Assembly: GCA_035716135.1 (NCBI GenBank)
Contig: DASTKD010000540.1
Span: forward strand, 1-6,465
DNA length: 6,465 nt
Origin: CF-113 sp035716135
Lineage (GTDB): Bacteria; Chloroflexota; Ktedonobacteria; Ktedonobacterales; Ktedonobacteraceae
Direction of reading: 5' to 3'
Shown in pieces: positions 1-5,999 of this stretch (its first letter is position 1; the number at the start of each line of letters is the position of its first letter). The position numbers and the translations under genes are program-made. Below the pieces are notes generated by a model, which ran no database searches, had not been told where the DNA came from, and worked only from the letters and a program-made list of their open reading frames with translations.

Positions 1-34
1 GTCTTTCGCATTCTCTCAAATCCAGTATACCCAT

Positions 35-60
35 ATGATGAACCATCAAAGGGTTCTCAT
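35..60. other. Weak hairpin downstream of the trehalose phosphatase gene
   Basis: ATGA plus GAACC (35-38 and 40-44, with T39 bulged) pairs with GGTTC plus TCAT (52-60) around a 7-base loop. It lies 26 bp beyond the stop codon of the minus-strand phosphatase gene, so it could help end that transcript. The stem is AT-rich and no T-run follows it on the minus strand, so it is not a convincing intrinsic terminator. The rest of 1-85 shows nothing recognisable. Confidence 0.25.
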
Positions 61-85
61 ATTACTAAACGTATCATACTGCCAG

Positions 86-916
86 TTAGGAACACGTCAG
101 AATCTGGAGCATGTCGCGTAGCAATGCGACCATGCCCGGCACCGCATCTACCACTATATCGGCGTGTTGCAGCAAAGTGGGCAGCGTGTCGGGGTAACGC
201 GCTACGATAGCCAGCGTTGCCAGCCCCTGCCGGCGTAGTTCCGCCATCTCCATAACGGCGTCAAGATCGGTACGGTCGTCGCCGGCAAAAACAAGCCCGC
301 GCAGCGCGTGCCTTTGCGCGAACTGGCGCACGGCTATGCCTTTATTGATAGCCAGAGGCGGGCGTATCTCGACAATCTGCTTCCCCTCACTCAGTTGCAT
401 ATTGACACGCCGCGCCGGTTCTGTGAGTAGATCGAGCAGCTTCCGGCGTGTCTGCTTTTTGTCGGGCGCGAGGCGATAATGAATGGAGCCGCCCACCCGT
501 TTGCGCTGCACGATCACGCCCGGCAGGTCTGCCAGGCGTTCGTCCACCAGGTCAAGCAGGTAGGTACCAGAAGAAATATAGGCAAGAGAGGTGGGGTCGA
601 TATGTACTTCGTGCAGCCAGGGCAAACCATCCGACCATTCCAGTCCGTGCGTGCCAATGTACGTCAGCCCATCCAGGTTGACCTTACGCGCGCCATCCTC
701 GATCTCACGCCCGGTCAAAATAGCCACATGGGCAAATGCGCTGGCCTGCTCCAACAGGTCGGCCACGCCAGGGTAAAGTTGCGCTGCCTCAGGAGTGGGC
801 GCAATGGGACTGAGGGTGCCATCAAAGTCGAATGCCAGGCCCAGCGGCCTGCAAGCCAGTACTGTCTCTAAGTTCTCGTTATTCAAGCGTCGTTTTCTCC
901 ACTTTGAGTATATCAT
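86..916 (-). CDS. otsB: Trehalose-6-phosphate phosphatase (HAD superfamily)
   Basis: This cytoplasmic enzyme would remove phosphate from trehalose 6-phosphate, the last step of the OtsA-OtsB route to the stress protectant trehalose. The 276 residues carry the whole HAD set. Motif I is FDFDGTLSPI, with nucleophile D30 and acid/base D32. Motif II is ILTGRE (T68). The family motif YIGTHGLEW follows at 86-94, then RKRVGGSIHYR (138-148), GKQIVEIRPP (178-187), the motif III lysine in NKG (K192), and motif IV AGDDRTDLDAV with D213, D214 and D217. Length is normal for single-domain OtsB proteins. The ATG at 916 has AGGA five bases upstream, which supports this start. No trehalose-6-phosphate synthase gene lies in the window, so the partner enzyme must be elsewhere. 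A phosphatase for a related sugar phosphate cannot be excluded, but the motif spacing fits OtsB well. The gene is divergent from the kinase. Confidence 0.9.
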   Translation of the reverse strand: MIYSKWRKRRLNNENLETVLACRPLGLAFDFDGTLSPIAPTPEAAQLYPGVADLLEQASAFAHVAILTGREIEDGARKVNLDGLTYIGTHGLEWSDGLPWLHEVHIDPTSLAYISSGTYLLDLVDERLADLPGVIVQRKRVGGSIHYRLAPDKKQTRRKLLDLLTEPARRVNMQLSEGKQIVEIRPPLAINKGIAVRQFAQRHALRGLVFAGDDRTDLDAVMEMAELRRQGLATLAIVARYPDTLPTLLQHADIVVDAVPGMVALLRDMLQILTCS

Positions 917-968
917 AATGTTCCTGGTTGGTACTTTTCTACCACTCTATGCCCCGAATCGCGCGGGT

Positions 969-1004
969 TGACCTGTTTACATGCTACTATCGTAAGCAAG
1001 GTCA
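969..1004. promoter_or_regulatory. Imperfect 36-bp inverted repeat between divergent genes
   Basis: The arm TGACCTGTTTAC (969-980) pairs with GTAAGC plus AGGTCA (992-997 and 999-1004), with A998 bulged, one G-T pair and an 11-base loop (981-991). It lies between the divergent phosphatase and kinase genes, about 80 bp before the kinase start and 50 bp before the phosphatase start. No T-run follows on either strand, so an operator or a leader RNA hairpin is likelier than a terminator. A TG-n-TACTAT extended -10-like string (982-990) falls in its loop on the plus strand but has no matching -35. The function is inferred. Confidence 0.35.
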
Positions 1005-1006
1005 GA

Positions 1007-1019
1007 TGTCACATTGACA
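1007..1019. promoter_or_regulatory. 13-bp palindrome TGTCA-CAT-TGACA, possible operator
   Basis: Perfect five-base arms are separated by three bases, directly after the larger inverted repeat ending at 1004 and 62 bp before the kinase start. It is the size of a typical half-turn-spaced regulator site. The right arm contains TTGACA, but no acceptable -10 follows at 16-18 bp, so I do not call it a -35 box. The regulator is unknown. Confidence 0.3.
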
Positions 1020-1081
1020 CATCCACGTCCATAGGAAGATGCGCATAGTCGGCGCGTTACGAGAGTTTTTAAGGGTCAGCC

Positions 1082-1975
1082 ATGATTGTCGGCGAACGCA
1101 TAGGGCAGCAACTGGGCGAATACCGCCTGGGGCGTCTGCTTGGGCGCAGCAAGTTTGCCGAGGTCTACTACGGTGAACACCTCGAACTTGATATACCTGT
1201 CGCTATCAAAGTACTTAACTGGCGTTATATTCGTGAAGGAACGGGCAAATTTCTTGACCAGGCGTGTACGCTGGCGCAACTGGAGCATCCGCATATCGTG
1301 CGCGTGCTGGACATGGGCATCGAGGATTTGACCCCTTTCATGGTTATGAACTACGCTCCCTATGGCACGCTGCGTGAATGCTTCCCCAAACATACGCGCC
1401 TGCCGCTCCAAACCGTCGTTTGCTACATCAAACAGATGGCCGACGCGCTGCAATACGTTCACGATCAAATGCTCATCCACCGCGACATCAAGCCGCACAA
1501 CATGTTGCTGGGACCGGAAAAGCAGGTCTGGCTCAGCGATTTCGGCGTCGCCATGCTCTCTCACGGCATTGATAGCAACCACTCCTCCGACTTCGAGGGA
1601 ACGGTGGTCTATGCCGCGCCCGAACAATTGCAGGGACTGCCGCAGCGCAGCAGCGATCAATACGCGCTGGCCGTCGTCGCTTATGAATGGCTGACGGGCG
1701 AGTGGCCCTTTACCGGCACATTCAACGATATTGCCCACCAGCATCTCTTCGATCTCCCCCCGCGCCTGCGCCGCAAAGGTCTGGACATCTCCCCCGAAGT
1801 CGAACGAGTCATCATGAAGGCGCTGGAAAAAGACCCCGACCGCCGCTTCGAGACTATCAAAGCTTTCGCCGGAGAACTGGAATGGGCCAGCACCGGAGAA
1901 GCCACCATGCGGGTGCGCGTACAACCGAGGCGACAGTTCAGGTCGCCCATGCCGTTCGTGGTGAAGGTGATGTAG
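1082..1975 (+). CDS. Stand-alone Ser/Thr protein kinase (Hanks type) with altered nucleotide-site residues
   Basis: A eukaryotic-like kinase fills nearly the whole 297 residues (domain about 14-268). Visible are VAIK (K43), the catalytic loop HRDIKPHN (D135, K137, N140), DFG (D153), GT...APE (E181), D192 in SDQYAL, and R255 in DPDRRF. Two positions are unusual. The glycine loop reads GRSKFAEV, with Ser23 where the second glycine is expected. The alpha-C position, normally Glu as in FRREA of PknB, is Gln60 in FLDQA. The catalytic and metal-binding residues remain, so it may be active but weakened or differently regulated. Ser168 and Ser169 in the activation segment could be phosphorylated. No membrane segment, PASTA, WD40 or other sensor follows; the last 27 residues form a basic tail. 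It is therefore probably cytosolic. AAGGG seven bases upstream supports the ATG. The gene ends 6 bp from the convergent XRE gene. The substrate is unknown. Confidence 0.9.
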   Translation: MIVGERIGQQLGEYRLGRLLGRSKFAEVYYGEHLELDIPVAIKVLNWRYIREGTGKFLDQACTLAQLEHPHIVRVLDMGIEDLTPFMVMNYAPYGTLRECFPKHTRLPLQTVVCYIKQMADALQYVHDQMLIHRDIKPHNMLLGPEKQVWLSDFGVAMLSHGIDSNHSSDFEGTVVYAAPEQLQGLPQRSSDQYALAVVAYEWLTGEWPFTGTFNDIAHQHLFDLPPRLRRKGLDISPEVERVIMKALEKDPDRRFETIKAFAGELEWASTGEATMRVRVQPRRQFRSPMPFVVKVM

Positions 1976-1981
1976 GATGAG

Positions 1982-2206
1982 CTATAGTACATCTTTTTTA
2001 TCATCAGGTGAGACGCTTTCAATGAGCATGGACGCATCAACACCTAATACTTCGGCAAACTTATCAAGGGTTTCTGTGGTGACTATGCTTTGTGGATAGC
2101 GAAATATCTTCCGTACTGTGTTTATGTCCACTCCTGAACGCAACGACAGTTGACGTTGACTTATCCCCTTCTCTTGCGCGATTTCTTTCACTCTCAAACG
2201 TATCAT
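1982..2206 (-). CDS. Small XRE/Cro-CI family DNA-binding regulator
   Basis: The 74-residue protein begins MIRLRVKEIAQEKG and is essentially one helix-turn-helix domain. Helix 2 is around QRQLSLRS (17-24), the turn GVD (25-27) and the recognition helix INTVRKIFR (28-36), followed by two further helices up to about residue 63 and an acidic and lysine tail. There is no ligand-binding or dimerisation domain beyond this. An in-frame ATG at 2248 would add 14 residues, but the ATG at 2206 has GAAGGA five bases upstream and begins exactly where the domain family usually begins, so I chose it. The gene is divergent from the 78-residue unknown protein and convergent, 6 bp apart, with the kinase. A weak extended -10-like string (TG-A-TACACT, minus strand, 2236-2244) could drive it. 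Targets are not known; the palindrome at 2266-2296 is a candidate for autoregulation. Confidence 0.85.
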   Translation of the reverse strand: MIRLRVKEIAQEKGISQRQLSLRSGVDINTVRKIFRYPQSIVTTETLDKFAEVLGVDASMLIESVSPDDKKDVL

Positions 2207-2211
2207 ATGTT

Positions 2212-2217
2212 TCCTTC
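2212..2217 (-). promoter_or_regulatory. Ribosome binding site deciding the XRE start
   Basis: GAAGGA on the minus strand lies five bases before the ATG at 2206. Neither of the two upstream in-frame ATGs (2221 and 2248) has a comparable site, so this fixes the shorter 74-residue product. Confidence 0.7.
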
Positions 2218-2255
2218 TCATGTGTGCTGAGAGCGAGTGTATCAGCACAAGCCGT

Positions 2256-2285
2256 TTGACAGTAGCCCGTTTGTAATTGTATTGT
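2256..2285 (+). promoter_or_regulatory. Candidate promoter for the 78-residue gene
   Basis: A perfect -35 TTGACA (2256-2261) is followed 18 bp later by TATTGT (2280-2285), four of six matches to the -10 consensus. Transcription would begin near 2292 and leave a leader of about 50 bases. The -10 lies inside the palindrome 2266-2296, as expected for a repressor site. A rival is the extended -10 TG-T-TATTAT at 2317-2325, which would give a very short leader. Confidence 0.4.
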
Positions 2286-2296
2286 TTATAAACGGG
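2266..2296. promoter_or_regulatory. 31-bp imperfect palindrome, candidate operator
   Basis: CCCGTTTGTAA (2266-2276) and TTATAAACGGG (2286-2296) form inverted arms with a single mismatch (a G-U pair if folded as RNA) around nine AT-rich bases. It lies between the divergent XRE gene and the 78-residue gene and covers the candidate -10 of the latter. The octamer GTTTATAA in its right half recurs at 2299-2306, 15 bp further on. No T-run follows, which argues against a terminator. Binding by the adjacent XRE protein is an inference from position. Confidence 0.45.
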
Positions 2297-2344
2297 TGGT
2301 TTATAAGTGACCTACCTGTTATTATCGGGTGTAAGGGAAGGAAC

Positions 2345-2581
2345 ATGAAAATGATTGACGCGGAAATCGAGCAAAAGCTGGTAGAATTGCAAGATGTGGG
2401 TAATCGCTATAATGAGGTGGAACTGGCTATGCGGTATTCAGCCGGGGAGCCATGGCACGTGCTAAGTCAAGAACGTAATACTCTTGGAGCGAGATACCAG
2501 GCTCTTTGCGATTGGTTCTGGGAGCGCAATTTGGAAGTCCGGTGGGATAAAGCAGAGCGACGTTACAGGGTCATCTCATAA
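2345..2581 (+). CDS. Small protein of unknown function (78 residues)
   Basis: I do not recognise this family. The product starts MKMIDAEIEQKLVELQDVG, is predicted by eye to be largely helical and charged, and has no signal peptide, membrane segment, Cys pair or catalytic motif. The N-terminal half (about 4-30) has the look of an amphipathic helix or short coiled coil. The C-terminal half is rich in Trp, Arg and Glu (CDWFWERNLEVRWDKAERRY). The reading frame is open upstream to 2237, but AAGGGAAGG just before the ATG at 2345 strongly marks that start. It is divergent from the XRE gene across a palindrome and lies 80 bp before the MMPL gene on the same strand, so it may share a transcript with that gene. 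Its base composition looks slightly more AT-rich than that of the kinase and transporter genes. It could be a partner of the regulator or an unrelated orphan. Confidence 0.65.
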   Translation: MKMIDAEIEQKLVELQDVGNRYNEVELAMRYSAGEPWHVLSQERNTLGARYQALCDWFWERNLEVRWDKAERRYRVIS

Positions 2582-2604
2582 TTCATGGCTCATCTACCGT
2601 CTAT

Positions 2605-2643
2605 TTGCTATGATCTACATGAGATAAAACTAAACAATAGCAA
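2605..2643. repeat. 7-bp inverted repeat TTGCTAT / ATAGCAA before the transporter
   Basis: TTGCTAT (2605-2611) and ATAGCAA (2637-2643) are perfect inverted arms 25 bases apart. The left arm overlaps the candidate extended -10 and the right arm ends just before the ribosome binding site. This could be an operator pair or a leader hairpin that hides or frees the start of the MMPL gene. Seven-base arms at this spacing can occur by chance. Confidence 0.25.
2606..2614 (+). promoter_or_regulatory. Candidate extended -10 promoter of the MMPL gene
   Basis: TG-C-TATGAT gives the TGn extension plus five of six -10 matches. The -35 position (2586-2591) is poor, which extended -10 promoters tolerate. 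Transcription would start near 2621, leaving a leader of about 40 bases with GGGGAG (2647-2652) nine bases before the ATG at 2662. It would allow the transporter to be expressed apart from the 78-residue gene. Confidence 0.4.
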
Positions 2644-2661
2644 TACGGGGAGCCATGCTCT

Positions 2662-5028
2662 ATGTCAGTGTCACACCCACAAATCGCACAGGAGAGAGAT
2701 CAATCATCTCTCGACGAGGAAGCCGCGCTCAAAGCGCATCGCTCGTTTCGCCTGGGATTGGCCTACGGGCGTTTTGTTTATCGTTCGCGCTGGATTATTC
2801 TTGTACTGTGGCTGGTCATCCTGGCGGCCAGCGTACCGTTCGCCAGCAAGCTCTCAAGCGTCTTGAGTGGCGGCGGCTACTCGTTCAATGGCAGCGAATC
2901 GGTGCATGTTTCGAATGCGCTAATCGACAGGCTGCACCTGCCGCCTTCACAGATTACGGTTGTTTTCCAGTCAGCATCTACTAACGTTAGCGACCCGGCT
3001 TACCAGCGAGAAATCAACGCTGTTACCAGCAAGATACGCGCCTTCCCGCACGTTACCAGCATCACTTCCGGCAGCGCCGGGCAGGACGGGCATACCACCT
3101 TTCTGGTAGTAGGATTCGACAAAGATTATGATTATATGCAGCAGCGTGTGAGCGACTTTCGCGCATTGTTGCCGGCAGGTAGCGCGGCGCAATCGGCGAA
3201 GGTCTATCTCACCGATCAACTGGCGATTGTGGATGAGATCAATACCCTCTCGCAATCAGATACCGAACACGCGGACGCCACCGTGCTGCCACTGGCGCTG
3301 CTGGTGCTGCTGATCGTCTTTGGCACACTCACAGCAGCTATTATGCCCCTGGTCCTGGCGCTGGCCGCGATTCCAGTGGCTCTCGCGCTGGTCTATCCCA
3401 TAGCGCTGAATACCTCGATCAGCTCATTCATTGTCAGTATCGCGTCTATCATCGGCCTGGGCATCTCCATAGACTATAGCCTGTTCATCACGCGCCGTTT
3501 CCGCGAAGAATTGGCGCGCGGCAGGGATGCGCGCGACGCTATCGCCTGGACGGTGGCAACCGCCGGTGAAGCCATCTTGTTTAGTGGCTTGACTGTGATG
3601 ATCGGTTTCACCGGTCTAATGTTGATCGGTATCGGAGTGATGACCTCCGAAGGATTGGGCGGCGCGGCCACCGTTGCTATCGCGGTCATTGGCGCGTTGA
3701 CGCTTATTCCGGCGCTGCTCAGCGTGCTGGGTCAGCGCATCAACAAATTGCGCCTGCCCTGGCTGTGGCGGCTCACCATGCCCGACGCGCGCAAAGCTGC
3801 CGGCGCGAACGGTAGTACGGAAGAAACAGGCTTCTGGCACAGGCTGGCAATGGGCGTGATGCGCCGCCCCGTCATGGTTATTGTGCTGGTAGGCGTGATC
3901 CTGCTCGCCCTGGGCTGGCCTGTCCTCTCGCTCAATATCGGGACAGACGGGGCGGCTATCCTGCCGCATACCTCTCAGGCGCGACAGGGGCTGGACATCC
4001 TCCAGGCGCAATATCCGACCTTTAACGCTAATCCCTTGGATGTGACCGCGCAGGATAACGATGGTTCTAGTATGCTCTCCCCGCAAAACCTGAAGCGCGT
4101 GGCCGCGCTCGCCCAATGGCTGAGCAAACAGCCGCATGTCACGGGCGTCATCAGCCTGACCGCGCCGCCGAGCGCGTCAGGCGGTCCAGCCATCAGCCAG
4201 CAACAACTGTTTGCGCTTTATACGAGCGGGGCGTATTCACAGGTTCCCGCGCTGGAGCAGTTTGTCGCTTCCACCACCAGCGGCAACTTTACGCATATCG
4301 TGGTCAACACCGATACGAAACTCGATAGTGATGCAGGCAAGGCGCTGGTAGATCATTTACGCGCCAACGAAAAGACAGCCGGGGATGGTTTGAATGTACA
4401 GGTGGGCGGCATCCAGGCCATTTACCTGGACTTCGACCGCTACCTGTATGGCAACTTCCCCCGCGCCATCCTTTTTATCCTGGCTTCCACGTTCGTGCTG
4501 CTGCTGCTGATGTTCCGCTCGCTGTTGTTGCCGCTCAAGGCCATTCTGATGAACGTCTTGTCGATCAGCGCGGCCTATGGTGTGCTGGTTTTTGTTTTCC
4601 AATGGGGCAATCTGGCTAATGTCCTCGGTTTCACCAGCAGTGGTTTTATCGATAGCCTGGTGCCGATCATCCTGTTCTGCATCCTTTTCGGGCTGTCGAT
4701 GGACTACGAGGTCTTCCTGCTAAGCCGTATACGCGAGGAATGGCTGCGCACGCATAACAATACGCTGGCGGTAGCGCGCGGACTGGAGAAGACGGGCAGC
4801 GTAATTACCAACGCCGCTCTACTCTTCGTCATTGTAACAGTGGCCTTTACCTTCACCAGCCTGATTGTGACGAAGGAGATGGGTCTGGGCATGACTATCG
4901 CGGTGCTGGTCGATGCCACTATCATTCGTTCGCTGCTCGCGCCCGCTACTATGCGCCTGCTTGGTCGCTGGAACTGGTGGCTGCCGGGGCGTCCCATACC
5001 GCAGGAGCGACGAGAGGCGCGTCAATAA
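2662..5028 (+). CDS. MMPL family RND-type membrane transporter
   Basis: This is a proton-driven inner-membrane exporter of the MMPL branch of the RND superfamily. Relatives move lipids, lipid-linked molecules or hydrophobic drugs; the substrate here is not known. The 788 residues show the duplicated RND plan. TM1 is at 43-61, followed by an outer loop (62-205, with SGGGYSFNGSES at its start), TM2-6 (about 206-356), a cytoplasmic linker rich in charge (357-400), TM7 (403-422), a second outer domain (425-595) and TM8-12 (about 600-763). The proton-relay Asp-Tyr pairs are present in both halves: GISIDYSLF (D271, Y272) and GLSMDYEVF (D681, Y682), each followed by the RxREE loop. The C-terminus LLGRWNWWLPG is typical, and the cytoplasmic tail is short, unlike MmpL3. 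The last 80 bp overlap the convergent esterase gene. No lipid-synthesis genes, adaptor or TetR regulator adjoin it; the nearest regulator is the small XRE gene. Confidence 0.93.
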   Translation: MSVSHPQIAQERDQSSLDEEAALKAHRSFRLGLAYGRFVYRSRWIILVLWLVILAASVPFASKLSSVLSGGGYSFNGSESVHVSNALIDRLHLPPSQITVVFQSASTNVSDPAYQREINAVTSKIRAFPHVTSITSGSAGQDGHTTFLVVGFDKDYDYMQQRVSDFRALLPAGSAAQSAKVYLTDQLAIVDEINTLSQSDTEHADATVLPLALLVLLIVFGTLTAAIMPLVLALAAIPVALALVYPIALNTSISSFIVSIASIIGLGISIDYSLFITRRFREELARGRDARDAIAWTVATAGEAILFSGLTVMIGFTGLMLIGIGVMTSEGLGGAATVAIAVIGALTLIPALLSVLGQRINKLRLPWLWRLTMPDARKAAGANGSTEETGFWHRLAMGVMRRPVMVIVLVGVILLALGWPVLSLNIGTDGAAILPHTSQARQGLDILQAQYPTFNANPLDVTAQDNDGSSMLSPQNLKRVAALAQWLSKQPHVTGVISLTAPPSASGGPAISQQQLFALYTSGAYSQVPALEQFVASTTSGNFTHIVVNTDTKLDSDAGKALVDHLRANEKTAGDGLNVQVGGIQAIYLDFDRYLYGNFPRAILFILASTFVLLLLMFRSLLLPLKAILMNVLSISAAYGVLVFVFQWGNLANVLGFTSSGFIDSLVPIILFCILFGLSMDYEVFLLSRIREEWLRTHNNTLAVARGLEKTGSVITNAALLFVIVTVAFTFTSLIVTKEMGLGMTIAVLVDATIIRSLLAPATMRLLGRWNWWLPGRPIPQERREARQ

Positions 5029-5830
5029 ATTCGCGGCACAGCACAAACACCTCTTCGCGTTCGAGGCCGAGCGTGATAACGTGGTCGGACTCTTCCAGCC
5101 AGCGCAGGGTTTTGGGCTGAGCGTTGACAGCCAGTTGTATCAATTCGTTGGCGCAGGTGGGATTGACGGTCTTATCGCATTTGCTCTGGATGACGAGCAA
5201 CGGGCATTGTACCTGTTTGAGCGTGGCGCGACTTGTGGCGAGCAGTTGCGCCAGTTCGTGCAGCGCGGCGATGGACATGCGTATCTGTTTGATCTCCGCG
5301 ATCACCTGCGGGTCGGAAAAGTCGATAACGGGGTTCTCTGTTTGCCAGTTCAGGGAGTTCAAATACATTTTTTGTATCTTAGGGTTGCGCAGGTCAAATG
5401 GCTTAAAGGGGTAGAACCATTTCATAAACGGGCGCGCCATGCCGATCATCCACGAACGCGCGAAGCGCGTCGGCGTGGACATGGCGATCACTCCCGCGAT
5501 GCGCTCAGGATGGCGCGCGGCCAGCATCAGCGCCAGCACGCCGCCCATCGAAAGTCCCGCCACAAAGACCTCTTTATACTGCGCCAGTTCCGCCAGCCCC
5601 TCTTCCGTCGAGGCTATCCAATCCTTGCGCGTGGAATGGGCCAGGTCGTCGGGGTCGCCGCTATGCCCGGCCAGCGCGATCCCCAGTGTGCGTATGCCCT
5701 GCACGGCCAGGCTCTCACCCAGCCCGCGCACCTCCCCGGCAATACCGGTAAAGCCATGAATAATCAAGCAGGCTTTTTCAGCATTCTCCGGGCCAAACGA
5801 AAAAGGCTCATTCTGTTTCTGTGGCAGCAT
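4949..5830 (-). CDS. Alpha/beta-hydrolase, Est30-like carboxylesterase or monoacylglycerol lipase
   Basis: The enzyme should hydrolyse short- to medium-chain esters or monoacylglycerols in the cytosol. Numbered from the chosen start, it has the oxyanion motif HGFTG (25-29), the nucleophile elbow GLSMGG (Ser94), the acid in SKCDKTVNP (Asp219) and the base in SDHVITLG (His250). The order and local sequences match the Geobacillus Est30 carboxylesterase family (GLSxGG, HDxxxNP, SGHVITL). A GTG at 5857 would add nine residues, but the ATG at 5830 has CCGGAG six bases upstream and gives the usual family N-terminus. After the last conserved helix (about EFIDA, 267-271) comes a tail of some 22 residues rich in Ala, Ser and Pro; it is encoded opposite the conserved end of the MMPL gene. 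A weak promoter (TTGCAT 5893-5898, TATTCT 5869-5874, minus strand, 18 bp apart) may serve it. No signal peptide is seen. Confidence 0.9.
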   Translation of the reverse strand: MLPQKQNEPFSFGPENAEKACLIIHGFTGIAGEVRGLGESLAVQGIRTLGIALAGHSGDPDDLAHSTRKDWIASTEEGLAELAQYKEVFVAGLSMGGVLALMLAARHPERIAGVIAMSTPTRFARSWMIGMARPFMKWFYPFKPFDLRNPKIQKMYLNSLNWQTENPVIDFSDPQVIAEIKQIRMSIAALHELAQLLATSRATLKQVQCPLLVIQSKCDKTVNPTCANELIQLAVNAQPKTLRWLEESDHVITLGLEREEVFVLCREFIDAPLVAPAVWDAPAATSSSDQAGA

Positions 5831-5836
5831 TCGGTA

Positions 5837-5842
5837 CTCCGG
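5837..5842 (-). promoter_or_regulatory. Ribosome binding site deciding the esterase start
   Basis: CCGGAG on the minus strand precedes the ATG at 5830 by six bases. The alternative GTG at 5857 has no clear Shine-Dalgarno sequence, so a 293-residue product is preferred over 302. Confidence 0.6.
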
Positions 5843-5876
5843 TCTAGTCTCGTCCACCTGTTATCAATAGAATAGC

Positions 5877-5887
5877 ATGTTGAACAT
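5877..5887. promoter_or_regulatory. 11-bp palindrome ATGTT-G-AACAT upstream of the esterase
   Basis: This perfect odd-centred palindrome lies in the spacer between the weak candidate -35 and -10 boxes of the minus-strand esterase gene, the position a repressor would occupy. The protein that might bind is unknown, and a palindrome this short can arise by chance. Confidence 0.2.
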
Positions 5888-5956
5888 ATGAGATGCAATG
5901 ACTCATTTTGCGTCTATGCATGATCGCCGGCAAAGGCAACTCGGATGTTGGCGAGA

Positions 5957-5979
5957 AAGGCGACCCTTGCGGTCGCCTT
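5957..5979. repeat. GC-rich hairpin, REP-like or terminator
   Basis: AAGGCGACC (5957-5965) and GGTCGCCTT (5971-5979) are perfect nine-base arms around CTTGC. A pyrimidine run CCCTTTCT follows on the plus strand. AGAAAGG (5954-5960) can instead pair with CCTTTCT (5981-5987), giving a slipped alternative. No plus-strand gene ends just before it; it could stop long read-through from the MMPL gene, or be a dispersed intergenic palindrome. A similar element follows the dehydratase at 6429-6449. Confidence 0.5.
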
Positions 5980-5999
5980 CCCTTTCTGCATATCAATCA

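Noticed and set aside
67..78. The 12-mer AAACGTATCATA at 67-78, repeated at the start of the XRE gene (about 2195-2206)
   Set aside because: One 12-base match is expected by chance in a window this size, and the second copy is coding sequence; no extended similarity surrounds it.
1014..1019. TTGACA as a -35 box for the kinase
   Set aside because: No acceptable -10 is found 16-18 bp downstream; it is better explained as part of the TGTCA-CAT-TGACA palindrome.
1076..1924. A 282-codon open frame on the minus strand opposite the kinase
   Set aside because: It is antisense to a gene with all kinase motifs, has no recognisable domain or good ribosome binding site, and is explained by the GC-rich codon use of the kinase.
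2207..2248. A longer N-terminus for the XRE protein from the ATG at 2248
   Set aside because: The extra 14 residues are unlike the family, and the ribosome binding site is placed for the ATG at 2206.
1982..2581. XRE protein and small protein as a toxin-antitoxin pair
   Set aside because: They are divergent rather than in one operon, and the small protein shows no toxin motif; there is only a generic resemblance in size.
3616..4137. A 173-codon minus-strand frame inside the MMPL gene
   Set aside because: Its composition is that of an antisense shadow, it has no motif, and it lies wholly within a well-supported transporter.
4913..5875. A 320-codon open frame on the plus strand opposite the esterase
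   Set aside because: It is a mirror of the esterase, with low-complexity Arg/His/Gln-rich sequence and no family features; the minus-strand gene has a full catalytic triad.
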